From assembly GCA_019096155.1 (NCBI GenBank), contig JAHCVI010000004.1, positions 1,116,001 through 1,180,000 on the forward strand: a DNA stretch of 64,000 nucleotides. The letters run 5' to 3'. The position numbers and the translations under genes were made by a program. Numbering within the stretch: the stretch's first letter is position 1; every line of letters begins with the position of its first letter. Positions 44,921 through 55,586 of this stretch are shown piece by piece. The DNA is from Staphylotrichum longicolle. Its lineage: Eukaryota; Ascomycota; Sordariomycetes; Sordariales; Chaetomiaceae. The notes below the pieces were generated by a model that saw only the letters and a program-made list of their open reading frames with translations, was not told where the DNA came from and ran no database searches.

Positions 44921-45799
44921 TCAACCATGACGCTGGTCCTCAGTTTTGGGCGATCCCGCTAGACACTTGACCACTGCAATCATGTCCTCGTCGCCGAGAC
45001 CGGACTCAATTGCCTGCTTGTACAATGACCCGCAGAGCTGGATGAGAGGCGCCTGCGTGTTTGCCGCCTCAGCCGCCGCCTGGATCAGCTGGGTGCTGTT
45101 GTAGCAGTCCCTGATGCCTGCCTGTGCCGACCAGTCCTGGCTGAGCATCTTCCCGACCTTGAGCTTGGAATAAGCCGAGGCCATCGGTCCGGCCTCGAGC
45201 ACCTGCCCGAACGCGTCGAGATCGAGCCCTTGCGCCCGGGCCAGATTCATGGATTCGGCGAGGCCGGCCGTCATGGTGATGAGGAAGTTGTTGACGGCAT
45301 ATTTGGTCTTGAGGCCAGAGCCAATCGGCCCGCAGTAGACGGCGGCGCTGGTCATGGGCTCGACATAGGTCCTGATGCGGTCTGCGGCGGCCCGGTCGCC
45401 GGCCATCATGCCGACGAGCCGGCCTTGCTCGGCAGGGACTTTGCTGCCGCTGACGGGCATCTCGATAAAGTCACCGCCCGCACTGCGGACCTCCTCGCTT
45501 AGGTAACGGCTGAACTCAACCGACACGGAGCTGCTGTTGACGAGTGTCTTGTTGTGGAACGCGCGTTTCAGATCGTCGGTGAGGATGCTTCGGATGGCGT
45601 GCTCGTCGAAGAGCATCATGAAGATGATGTCGGATTGCCGCACAACATGTAACGGTGTTGCGCCGGTCTTTGCTCCCGTTTGTACAAATGGTGGATACTT
45701 GGACTCGCTGCGGTTCCAAACCGTGAGAGGGAATCTCTTGGAAAGATTGAGGGCCATGGGCGTGCCCATCACGCCTAGGCCCAGAAATCCAACTCGCAT
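44921..45799 (-). CDS. Beta-hydroxyacid dehydrogenase (HIBADH/GLYR type)
   Basis: A single exon gives 292 residues. The N-terminal Rossmann motif is MRVGFLGLGVMGTPMA, with the dinucleotide-binding glycines at 7-12. The substrate signature MPVSGSKVPAEQGRL includes the SGSK-PAE form typical of glyoxylate/succinic-semialdehyde reductases. The catalytic Lys166 lies in GSGLKTKYAVNN. The enzyme should interconvert a short 2- or 3-hydroxy acid and its semialdehyde or keto form with NAD(P)H in the cytosol. The start at 45799 is chosen because the Rossmann strand follows at once; 36 upstream in-frame codons look like leader sequence. It lies 658 bp downstream of the four-domain reductase on the same strand and may handle an aldehyde acid from it. 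Confidence 0.88.
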   Translation of the reverse strand: MRVGFLGLGVMGTPMALNLSKRFPLTVWNRSESKYPPFVQTGAKTGATPLHVVRQSDIIFMMLFDEHAIRSILTDDLKRAFHNKTLVNSSSVSVEFSRYLSEEVRSAGGDFIEMPVSGSKVPAEQGRLVGMMAGDRAAADRIRTYVEPMTSAAVYCGPIGSGLKTKYAVNNFLITMTAGLAESMNLARAQGLDLDAFGQVLEAGPMASAYSKLKVGKMLSQDWSAQAGIRDCYNSTQLIQAAAEAANTQAPLIQLCGSLYKQAIESGLGDEDMIAVVKCLAGSPKTEDQRHG

Positions 45800-46456
45800 T
45801 ATGTCGATAGTATTGTTGGGGTGTAACGTTGGCTGGTGTCCAAGAGCATGTATTGTGTGCACTTTGGCCTGGAGTTGGGGATTGGGCGTTGAACAACTGA
45901 CGTTCATTGCCGCCGTTTAAGAATGATGAATGGATGCTTCGTCAATGTCTGTTGAAGGGCGCCGTCTCCACCGAATCATTGCCCACCGTGGGCCGACGAT
46001 ACCCGTTCCCCAGCCCTTTTGTTCCCAGGAACCATCAACGCTGTTCCGGTGATAGGAAGGAGGCGGTTGTCTGGCAGTATGGGAATATGGAGAAATTGGC
46101 CTCGAGACTGGATGACTGAGCAAGGCAAGCGGTTGAATCAAATAGTAAGGGATAACGTTGCACAGACGCGAACCATGAGCAAGAATACGATGGTACCTAA
46201 GGTAGTTATCACAGTTCTGAATAACTACCTTAGCCAGTAACGGAAAACAAACTGTGGCAAGAACTACGAATGCAAAACAAGAAACAAGGGCGGAATAGAA
46301 ACGGAGAGAAGAACAAAGATGGAAGAAGGAGAAGAAAGAGGAAAAACGAGGAAAGAAATGGAAGGAGCAGCCACTTGTTGGATGCCATGTCCGGTTGGCC
46401 CCCCAACCGAGCCTAGACCTATCATTACCACTGGCAGTTGAAACTTGAGGACTACA
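45800..46456. other. Promoter of the dehydrogenase and 3' flank of the reductase
   Basis: No gene is seen. TACCTTAG-type short repeats with inverse copies (GGTACCTAAGGTAGTTATC and AACTACCTTAGCC, 46191-46237) could form a hairpin. A purine-rich AGAAG tract lies near 46300-46360. Confidence 0.45.
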
Positions 46457-49400
46457 TTAGACTGAGGCGGGAGGCACGCAGTTCTTGCACCCCAGCAACC
46501 ACTTGACATCCCCCACAACCGTCTCCAGCTGCCCCTCGCAGTCCACCGGTAGCACATCCACCTCTCGCACGTCGGCGTGCTCATGCACAGCCACCTGACC
46601 GGGGACCATTTCAGGGGCCATGTAATGCCCCTGCCTCCGCCTCAACCTCTCCGCCAGGACCTCGGGGCTAGCCTGGAGATCCACAAACAGGATCCTCACC
46701 GTCAGGGCACCATCACCGCACGCCCGGCGAATCTCCTCCCGGAGCAGGTCCCTATACACGCGCCGCAGCGCCGAGCAGCTAACCACCACGGCGGGGTAGT
46801 CCATCTCCGTGACCGCCTCGGCGGCGTGGCTCGCGATGCGCTTCAGCCAAGCAACACGGTCCTCGTCGGTGAGCGGTGTCTGGGCGGCCATGCGCGCGAT
46901 CGCGTCGCGCCGGTGCAGCGTGTCGCCCTCGATAAAGGGTGCGCGGAGCCAGTCGGCCACGGCGCGGCCGACCGAGGACTTGCCGCTGCCGCAGGGGCCG
47001 GCCATAATCACGACTGACGGCGTGCTCGTACCATCACACGCGCGCTCAAGGGCGGCAAGACTCTGTGTTATCCGAGTAGTCCTTGCCCACGCGCCGGCCT
47101 GGAAGTACCGGACAAACTTGTCGACGAGCTCTCGGCTCAGAAGCGGTGCGTCGGCCAGTGCTGGGGACAGGCGGCGCGCCACGTCCGTGGCGAAGGGCTT
47201 GGTCGGTGGGAACTCGTCGCGGTCGTACTTGGCCGCGAAAAAGTCGACCAGTTTGATGGGCGGGTTGGCCGCCGGATCCGGGTTGGACGCGCGGAGGCGG
47301 CGCACCCACTCGCGCGGCTCGACCTCGTCGAACTCGAGACCGGCTGTTTTCAGCGCGGGGAGGAGGTCCTCGGTCCAGCTGAAGGTTCGCGGGTTGGTCA
47401 CGTTGGTCACGATATTGCCGGCGTCCGAAAGCGAGATGTCGACCACGGCGTGCGCTACGGTGTCGACGGGGAGCCACGAGGGGGTTTCCCTGAGTCTCGG
47501 CAGCGCGCCCACGGTGATGGCGCTCTGCATCATGAGCGGGATGGCCTCAGTGTGATTCCACACGCCGTGATCCGTGTCGGCAATGATCTGACCGACGCGC
47601 AGGACCCGCGTGCGGACTCGGGCTTGCTGGGCCGCGCGCAGACAGACGTGCTCGGCCACGGACTTGGACTGCGCGTAGCCCATACCCTGCGCCCACTCCA
47701 GCTCCGGGACTCTTTCGGGCACTTCTGGCAGGGGGCAGCGGGACGCGACGCTAACCGAGGAACAGAAGTTGAAGCTGGCGTCCCGGCCGGCCCGTGTCAG
47801 AGCAATCAGGTTCAGAACCCCGCCGAGGTTGGTCTGCCTGAAGCTGGAGAGGTGCATGTTGAAGTTGACGGACCAGGCGCAGTGGATCACCGAACCGAGG
47901 TTTTGCGTAATGGCTTGGTATGTGTCGGGATCGAGGCCGAGTGTTGGACTTGACAGATCGCTCCGAAGGGCAACCAACCTCCGCGCCGAGGCGGCCGGAA
48001 TCGCGTGGAAGAGCTGTCTGGCCATCAGGGATTCCTTCAGTCTTTTGGAAGCTTCCTCGTTGTCTTGTGCCCGCACAAGGCAGTAGATGGTGCTGACAGA
48101 TGGGTCCTTCAGAAGGCGTGCCGCGACGTGAGCACCAAGGGAGCCTGTCGCGCCCGTCACCACCTGGGAATAGAAGTGTCAGCATGACTACCTGGGGAAG
48201 GCGGGATGGTACGTACCACTGAGAGCTGCTGGGGCTCTGGCAGGGAGATTTCCAGTTCCTCGATGAGCTCTCGCATCTCATCCTCGACTGCTCTCTTGGT
48301 CTTTTGACCACCAGCCACGTCCAGGAGGTGCAAGCAAAGCTTGTCGATGGACGGAAAGTCAAAGACAATATTTTGTCCCAGAGCCCTTCCGCCGAGGTCC
48401 ACGGACCGCAAGATGCGGCTGCGCAACTGGAGAGCCTGCAGCGAGTCGAGGCCGAGGGCAAAGAAGTCAGTGTCGTCCCCAAAGCCCGCTTCGGTGCCCA
48501 GCTCCCTCCCAATGACCGAGCTCAACGCCTCCCTAAGAAACACCCGCAGTCCAGATTCCGCCATGGGCGTCGCCTCGCCGCTACCAGCGTCGGCGGCATC
48601 GTACGCCGCCTCAATCTCGGCCGAGAAGGTCTTGTAGAAAGCCGCGCGGATGACGCTTCCCTTGTCGGTCCGGGGGCAGGGGCAGTCTGCCGGGAGGATG
48701 CAAACCATCTCCTCCGAGATGCGCGCATAGGCCTCGGAGGATCGCTGCGCCGACTGCACGACGGGCCACACCAAATCGCGCACCTGGTCGGCCGGCAGAT
48801 GCGCCGCACTGGCGGCCGGGATGACCAGGATGCCGAGGTAGGGTCTCTGGGCGCCGAAGACGACGGCCTCGGCTACATGCCTGGTGGAGCGGACGTCGCC
48901 CTCTAGCTGGACGGGGTTGAACTTTTCGCCATTGAGGAGGACGATGGTGTCGTCGCTGCGGGCGATGTACTTCCACGCCTTTGGGATGGCGGGATGCGGC
49001 TCGAAGAGGTCCTTGGTGCGGTAGGAACCGTCAGGTTGGTTCGACGCGATCTTAGCTGGCCAACCTTCCTTGACAGCGCACTCGTAGAGGTTTGGGCCTC
49101 GGGGGATCCACTCGAGGAAGGGCGACAGGGATTCACTCTCGCGCACGTAGTTCCATGCCTTGTCGTTGGGTGGCCGGAACGATGTCATGAGCTGGCCGAC
49201 CTCAGTCCTGAGCATTGTTGTTAGCTGTCAACTTTCTTCGAGTACTTCTAGTGGGTAGCTGTGCTCACGCTCCATAGTGACCAACAAGGTTAACACCACA
49301 CTCGACGAGCCGGTTGCCCAGATCGTCGGCACATGCAGACCCGCCGTACATGACCACCTTGAGCGCGCGCAAAACATCGATGCCCTCGTCTGACTCGGCC

Positions 49401-50389
49401 AACAGCTTGAGGGCGTAGGGCACGCCGTAAAAGATCTCAAAGTCATGCGTCCTCATGATGGAGACGAGATGGTCGTGCGTCAGCGGGAGAGAGGCGTTGT
49501 ACAGGTGGATCGGCTTGCCCGAGTATATGGCCCGGAAGAGGTTGCAGATGCCGTGGTTGTGATACAGCGGCAGCGTGATGAAGGCTTTCATGTTCATGCT
49601 CACGGCGTAGTTGGCAAGCGCTGCCTTGTGCGTCTGATAAATGGGCTTGGGGAGGGCGGTTGAACCTGGGAGGTAGAATCAGTATTACACACATTCAGGG
49701 TCTGCCGCTGTGTTGTTGGGGAAAGAAAACCTACCACTCGAGTGAATGATGTAAACAAAATTCCTCGTCTCTACAGACGGATCTAGAAGTTCATCCAGCC
49801 GCGTGTCGGCGTGAATCTCGATAGGAAACTCGTATGTGGACCGGGGCGCAATTTCGTCAACCGTAAGACCCGGAAGCTTCTGTTGTGTTGCTACGGCCAC
49901 CTCTGAATACCCGGGGGCGGCCAGCAAGACACCGGCACCGGTGGTCGAGATCAGCGATTCGATGGCCGCCGGAGCGATCCTCGTCGACAGGAATAGCACG
50001 GTGTGGCCGAGCTTGATGAGCGCCAACATTGTGACAAGATAATCCAGATCCGATGGCCCGAGGACGGCGACGACGGTGGGCTTCTGCGCCGACGATGTTC
50101 GCGTAGGGATGATCCGCTTGTAGCGCATGGCGACCCGGTAGGCAAACACGTCCAGGTGTTGCATTGTGTAGTCGACGTAGGTGGTCCCCGAGGAGGGGTA
50201 CGAGACAACGATCCGGTCAGGGTAGGAGACGGCTCGTCGGCGGACGAGTTCATCCACCGTCTGGATGGTGCTGTCGTTGTCATCGCTGACGGCTGCTCTG
50301 GGCGTCGTCGCAACAGTTGGAGATGCGCCGGACTTGCTCAGCCGGGCGTTGTCCATTGGACCCGGAGCCAGAACCGCCGCAGGAGCCAT
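46457..50389 (-). CDS. Adenylation-carrier-thioester reductase enzyme fused to gluconokinase
   Basis: Four exons (50389..49735, 49665..49269, 49207..48217, 48163..46457), with introns of 69, 61 and 53 bp, give 1,249 residues, and every junction preserves frame. The adenylation domain (about 30-560) shows the spliced IIHSSG-STALPKP core, HYGA-TEVGQL across intron 2, and PRTDKG with the catalytic Lys near 533. The carrier domain (about 568-653) has DFFALGLDSLQALQ, with Ser606 for phosphopantetheine. The reductase domain (682-1040) has VTGATGSLGAHV and the catalytic pair Tyr844/Lys848 (YAQSK). The last about 180 residues form a complete GntK-type gluconokinase: P-loop MAGPCGSGKSSVG (1068-1080), EGDTLHRRD, PLTDEDRVAWL, SCSALRRVYRDLLR and RRQGHYM. 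The first three domains should activate a carboxylic acid and release it as an aldehyde with NADPH. Why a hydroxy-acid kinase is attached is unknown. A transcript is needed to prove one chain, but the frame is continuous through the joint. Confidence 0.92.
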
Positions 50390-51203
50390 GATTGCAACGT
50401 GCAAATGATGTCTGCAGAGCACTGACTGATGTTACAAGCAATGACATGAAAGTTCTAGTATCGATGGTTGAACGTTCACCGGAATCATGCTGAAAAAGAA
50501 GGCGGCTTTTGAGAATTATGTCGTTATACTTATTTCAAGCCTCAACCAGGTTTCCCAGGATCTGCTAACCATCATGATTCCCCCGGAATATTCCCCGTTC
50601 ACGATTCCCCACGGGGTATCCTTCAGCTCTGAGAGACCTACTCACCCCGGTGGAGATTTCCTGGGTGATTGACGGGGCGGAAACGTGTGCGGATTTCCTT
50701 GGCAGCGTTGATGGATTCTTTTCCGACCCCTTCCGGATATCTAAAGGGGCAAGGGTGAGCTTCTCCGCTCAGCCTCATGATTCTCCCCACGTTATCGGAA
50801 ATGGAAATTACTGCACTTGCCGTCGATGCATTGGAGTCATGTCTTATGTTCTTTCTAGTAAGTGGTCGAGATTAGACATGAACGTAAGTAAGACCCGATG
50901 CTCATGGGGGTAGTCTCGGCCGGGGTAGTCGTCGCGGTGGACCGGTGCCGAGTCGGAGCACAGTGGAGGCGAACTGTTTCCGCTGCTTCATGAGGCTGGG
51001 ACGGGTAACCCAGTGGATAGGGCGGAGAACTGCGTACCGAGTCCTCTGCCGAGTCCTCTCCTCTCGAACATAAAGCGCTTTCAGAAACGCGTCTCACGTC
51101 TTTAAATGCCAAAAGAAGAACCGGCAAGTTCCTCTTCATAATATCTATCCTTTCCAGGGAACTTCCAACTCTTTGTCTTGCCCGTTGCACCCTGACGCAC
51201 ATC
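50390..51203. promoter_or_regulatory. Divergent promoter of the fused reductase and the aldo-keto reductase
   Basis: 814 bp lie between the two starts. CCGAGTCCTCT occurs twice in tandem (51037-51047 and 51049-51059). CCG-AGT-CGG, an everted CGG pair with a 3-bp gap, lies at 50948-50956. A palindrome GGAATATTCC flanked by C/G lies at 50585-50594. CGG triplet pairs are the usual Zn2Cys6 targets, and a Zn2Cys6 gene sits 1.1 kb beyond the aldo-keto reductase start. Binding is inferred, not shown. Confidence 0.45.
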
Positions 51204-52237
51204 ATGTCATCCGACACTCTTCCCACTCATTTCACTCTCAACACAGGGGCGCAGATTCCCGCGGTCGGCTTCGGCACATGGCAAGCTCCCAACGATGTCG
51301 TAGAACAGGCCGTGTCTGAGGCTTTGGCATGCGGCTACCGACACATTGATTGCGCCAGCATCTACCGCAATGAGACCGGCGTGGGCGCGGGCATTCGCAA
51401 GAGCGGCGTCAGTCGCAAGGATATCTTCATCACGGGGAAGCTGTGGAACACCAAACATCTCCCTTCCGACGTCGAGAGCGCCGTGGACAAAACGCTGGCG
51501 GACGTCGGGCTTGAATATTTGGATCTCTTTCTCATGCACTGGCCAGTGTAAGTATAACCACAAGCCCGGGCGCTGCCGAATGGTACTGATATGTTTTTAG
51601 AGCATTCAGGGATGGCGACAAGTGGTTCCCGCTAAAAGAAGATGGCCAGTTTGACGTGACCGACATTGACCCAGCTGAGACCTACCGCGCCATGGAGAAG
51701 CTGCTCGACACGGGCAAGGTGCGGGCCATTGGGGTGTCGAACTTCACCCAGAAGCGGCTCGAGCAGCTCCTACAGAAGACGACCGTCGTACCGGCTGTCA
51801 ACCAGATTGAGGCTCACCCCTACCTCCAGCAACACGATCTGTTTTCGTTCTGCCGCTCAAAAGGGATCCAGATCGTCGCCTACTCGCCCCTGGGAAACAA
51901 CCAGACGGGCGAGCCGCGCACAGTTGATGACGATGTCGTGCAGCGGCTTGTCAAAGAGACGGGCATTGACGGCGGCCAGATGCTCGCGTCGTGGGGTATC
52001 CAGCGCGGGACAGTGGTCCTGCCCAAGAGCGTGACGCCGTCGCGCATTCGCTCCAATCTGCAGGTCCGCAAGCTGGAAGATGCCGTCTTTGACAAACTGA
52101 CGGCGCTCGAGCGGCACAAGCGGTTCAACACGCAGACGAGGTGGGGCGTCGATATCTTCCAGGAGCTGGGTGATGAGGAGGCACGGCGTATTGGTCAGAG
52201 TTTTGCTGAGGAGAACAAGGAGAAGTTTACCGTTTGA
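51204..52237 (+). CDS. Aldo-keto reductase
   Basis: Exons 51204..51547 and 51601..52237 (53-bp intron, GTAAGT...TTTTTAG, phase 2) give 326 residues, the standard AKR length. The catalytic tetrad is visible: Asp and Tyr in GYRHIDCASIYRNE, Lys in ITGKLWN and His in FLMHWPV. The barrel signatures AIGVSNFTQKRLEQLL, VNQIEAHPYLQQ and VLPKSVTPSRIRSNLQV (NADPH site) follow. It is close in pattern to fungal Gcy1/Gld1-type glycerol or aldehyde reductases. As a cytosolic NADPH-dependent enzyme it would reduce an aldehyde to an alcohol. It is divergent from the four-domain reductase, which should produce aldehydes, so the two are plausible successive steps. Confidence 0.93.
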
Positions 52238-52346
52238 GACGGGTTCGGGAGATCGAAATAAAGGAGGGGTTCTGATACACTTGTGGCACGCCATAAAGTA
52301 GTTGTGATCTTGAATACGCGCCTCCACGCCCTAACGGTGGCGAGTT

Positions 52347-54921
52347 TTAGTCTTGAGCAGCAGCTGAACCGGGCAGCCAAGAAATAGATGCGTCGTAGAT
52401 TTCCATATACGGTCCGAATGCCTGTGAAACCCCCTTGTCAGCGCGCGGTGCTAGAAAATGAGACGGAACCGTGAACAACGTACCGAAGAATCCAAGTCTA
52501 GCCAGTCTGTCATGTTCCATGTCTCAAAAATGGGGTTCCCCGGCAATGATCCAAAGCTGTCGGCTGGGTCGAGCATAGCAGGCGCGAAGCCATGCACGCT
52601 GATGTCGTTGACATGGAATGGCTGTAGGTTCTGCTCACATTGAAGCACGACGGTGTGGTCCCTAGGGCCTTCCCTTTCCGCCTCCGGCACCGTGTTGCCT
52701 TCAGGGCGCCCGGCAGTGTTTGCAACAGTGCCCCTACCAGGTTGCTGCTGCTGCTGCTGCTGGGCCTCGGAGCGCAGTTCCTCAAGGATGATGGCATATC
52801 GCCGACTAGGGGAGTTGGTGGCCGTGGCCTGCGCCAGGTGCATCTGGCACCGCTCGGCCAGGTCAAGCAGGGCCGTGCGGTCCACGGGCGGCGTTTTCGC
52901 ACCGGCAGCCGTGCTGGCATCGCGCTGGATTTGCTGCTGGCGTATCTCCCAGACATACGTCACGACAAGGGCGCAGAAAGATACATAGTGTGTCCACCAA
53001 AAGGCGTGGAAGATGGGACTATCGCGGGCCAAGCCGTCGACGATTTCGAGCACCGTCTTTGCAGCCCTGATGCACTCGGCGACTTGCATCTCGCTACTGC
53101 GGCTGCTGAAGTTCCCCAGCAGGAAGAAGCGGTTGGCGTGCATGATGGCATGAGAGTAGGCGATGCGCAACACGATGCACTGCCGGCGGAAGCTGGGTAT
53201 CAGGGTTGACGGCCGGACAGCCCCGAGGTGAGGTGGCAGGCTCGCCTTCCAGCTGTGCAGCCTCTCGCAGAGGCGGTGCGCTGCCGACACCCGCTCTTGC
53301 TCTGATATGGGTCGGATCGTGTAGACTTCCCGCGTAATCTTGCCAATGATCTGCGCGATCCTATCTCTGGCTGTCAGCATTGGGTAATTGGAGGGTGCCG
53401 CCAATTCGGGACGCACCGGGCGTGGAATATGAGGGCATCTAGATGACAGTCGACGTTGGTGTCGGCGCGTGATAATGAGACATCCGCTCGCATGTCCTCA
53501 TCGTTGATCGCGTCCGGCAACTCTTGGTCGATATCCTCGTCGTGGAAGTGCCGCGGGCGACCAAGAATTATGCCAAGATAGTGATCGAGAATGTAGGCTG
53601 TCCAGAAGGTCCGCTTCAAGCACTGCGATTGAATGTAGTCGGGTTTTTGGCTACCCGGGGCTAGCGGGAGCTTCCTGCTGGCGCGTCGATGTAGGCCAAG
53701 AGCACTGACGATCTGCAGCGCCTCCCCAAACACGTACCATGCGCGATTCGGACGCGATGTCGTGAGCAAATACAGGACCTGGACGAGCCGAGCCTGGGCG
53801 GATTCTAGCCGTAGAAGGCCCTTCTCGTGGCTGCTCAGTCGAGTGCCCTCACAGAAAAGGCGGTCACTACGGGCGAGAGATCGCGCCTCGTCCTCAACCG
53901 TGATGAAACCCCGTGACTTCTCGTGGTGCGTGGTGGCGATGGCGAGCGCAGACAGGAGCACGGCCGTCTTGGCCCGCCCGATGCCATCGTGCAGGGCCCT
54001 ACCGCGGGCGAGATTGCCCTCGACGGCTTCGAGCCAACCCTCTACAGTCGGTCGGTGGAGTAGACGGTACGTGGCTATACAGACGTCGAAGTACAGGACT
54101 AGCAGTTCGTGCGCTCTCGCGTGATCAGGAAACCATAACCGCGCGTCGACACCTCCGGTGGCATCTTCGTCATCGGCGTTGTCAGAAGGGAGCGGCCGAT
54201 CGCCTACTGCAAAGATGGGCTGTTGCTCAATCGAGTGGTTTGCCGCCTGAGGGACCAGTCCGGTGTCGTCACGGCTCTCATGCTGCCTATTGGGCTGGGA
54301 GAGGCGCTTCCAGGCGCGGTGCAAGAAGGTCAATCCACTGGTAGAATCGAGCACTTGGCCTTGAATTTCGGCTACTCCTAGGACGGGTGAGGCTCTCGAG
54401 GATGAGGTGCGGCTTTCCTCCAGCCGTTGCCGCGCACCCTCCGAAGCTGATCCGCTTGTCTCTTGTTGCTGGGGGGGCTCCCGGGCGGCGGCATGGGTGG
54501 TGCCACGGGGCAGCGGAGGGGCGGGCACCAGGGTTGACATGGAACCGTTGCGTCTCCCCGGCCGCGCCGACTGTTGGGGCTGTCGGGCCGTGGCTGCCAA
54601 GGCAGCGGTTGCCGACATGGCAAGCGGTGGTGGAGTCGGGGGCCGGCCACGCAAGTACTCGGCCAAATACTGACACTGCCTTCCTTTCCGGAAGCATGTG
54701 TCGCAAGGCTCGGTGCCGCTGCACTTTGCCTTTCGTAGCTTGCAGCGGTCACACGCCCGACTCACCTTGGCCTTGCGTGCTCTTGGCTCGGTCCCTTGTT
54801 GGGTCCGCCGTCGCTTCGGGAGCCTATTTTGATGGTCCGACACGGAGCTGATGGAGGCATCAACCACGGTAACCCCTGGCGACGGGCGGGACGGTGACAA
54901 AGCGGGCTGGTCGGGATCCAT
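52347..54921 (-). CDS. Zn(II)2Cys6 transcription factor with fungal MHR domain
   Basis: Three exons (54921..53417, 53360..52484, 52421..52347), with introns of 56 and 62 bp, give 818 residues. The zinc cluster is ACDRCKLRKAKCSGTEPCDTCFRKGRQC near 56-83, after a basic KRRRTQQ stretch. The middle-homology domain includes LLVLYFDVCIATYRLLHRPTV, GEALQIVSALGLHRRA and CLKRTFWTAYILDHYLGIILGRPRH. A (CAG)7 tract encodes poly-Gln near 52744-52763. The last exon adds AFGPYMEIYDASISWLPGS, giving the usual acidic/aromatic tail. It ends 110 bp from the stop of the convergent aldo-keto reductase. Position and type suggest the pathway-specific activator of the cluster. Confidence 0.92.
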
Positions 54922-55586
54922 TGCGTGCGTGGTGGTTTCCGAGAGGTTGGTTGCATGGAGAAGGGTGGTGGCGGATTTTTTGACGGAAAAGTGCGGTAGG
55001 CGGAAATTCGATCAGGGGACAAGCAAAGACGGATAACGTGCGGAAGGTGGAAAATGGCGGATACCCAGGCTCTTGGGTGGTTTTCCGTTGTACCTGACCA
55101 ATTGACAAGAGGCGGGGAAGGTGGGCTGCGGAGAGGCAGCGGAAATGCGGGGCCCCGGATTCTTGGCACGGCATAGAGATTCTCTCTCGATCGAACATCG
55201 GTTGTACTTTCGGTGCGCAACCTGGGACCATGACAAGGGATGTACCGACACCACGAACACAATTCTGCGCATACCTGTGTGCCGCTCGCAGCCATTCAGG
55301 TCCAAAGGCAATGATCCATGGCTGCGCGTGATTCCAAACATGGAAGCTATAAGGATGGATCATGACCTACACCCACGTCTCTTCGACCGATATCTCCTGG
55401 TGTTCATCTGACCACGGGCAAACACCGCAATTTATCCACCCTTTGCTGCCCTCAAACCCAAAGTCAGGTTATATCCATGACTGATTTTGAGGTCTTGTCT
55501 TGACGGCTCGGTACTCGCATTTTGTTCTCTTCTTAGCCTTGGTTACGTCCATTTTCTCACGCAGCATCACCGACGCCTACAAAATC
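54922..55586. promoter_or_regulatory. Divergent promoter of the regulator and the transporter
   Basis: 665 bp separate the two start codons. I find no clear copy of the CCGAGTCCTCT element here. CGG triplets are present but not in obvious pairs. Confidence 0.5.
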
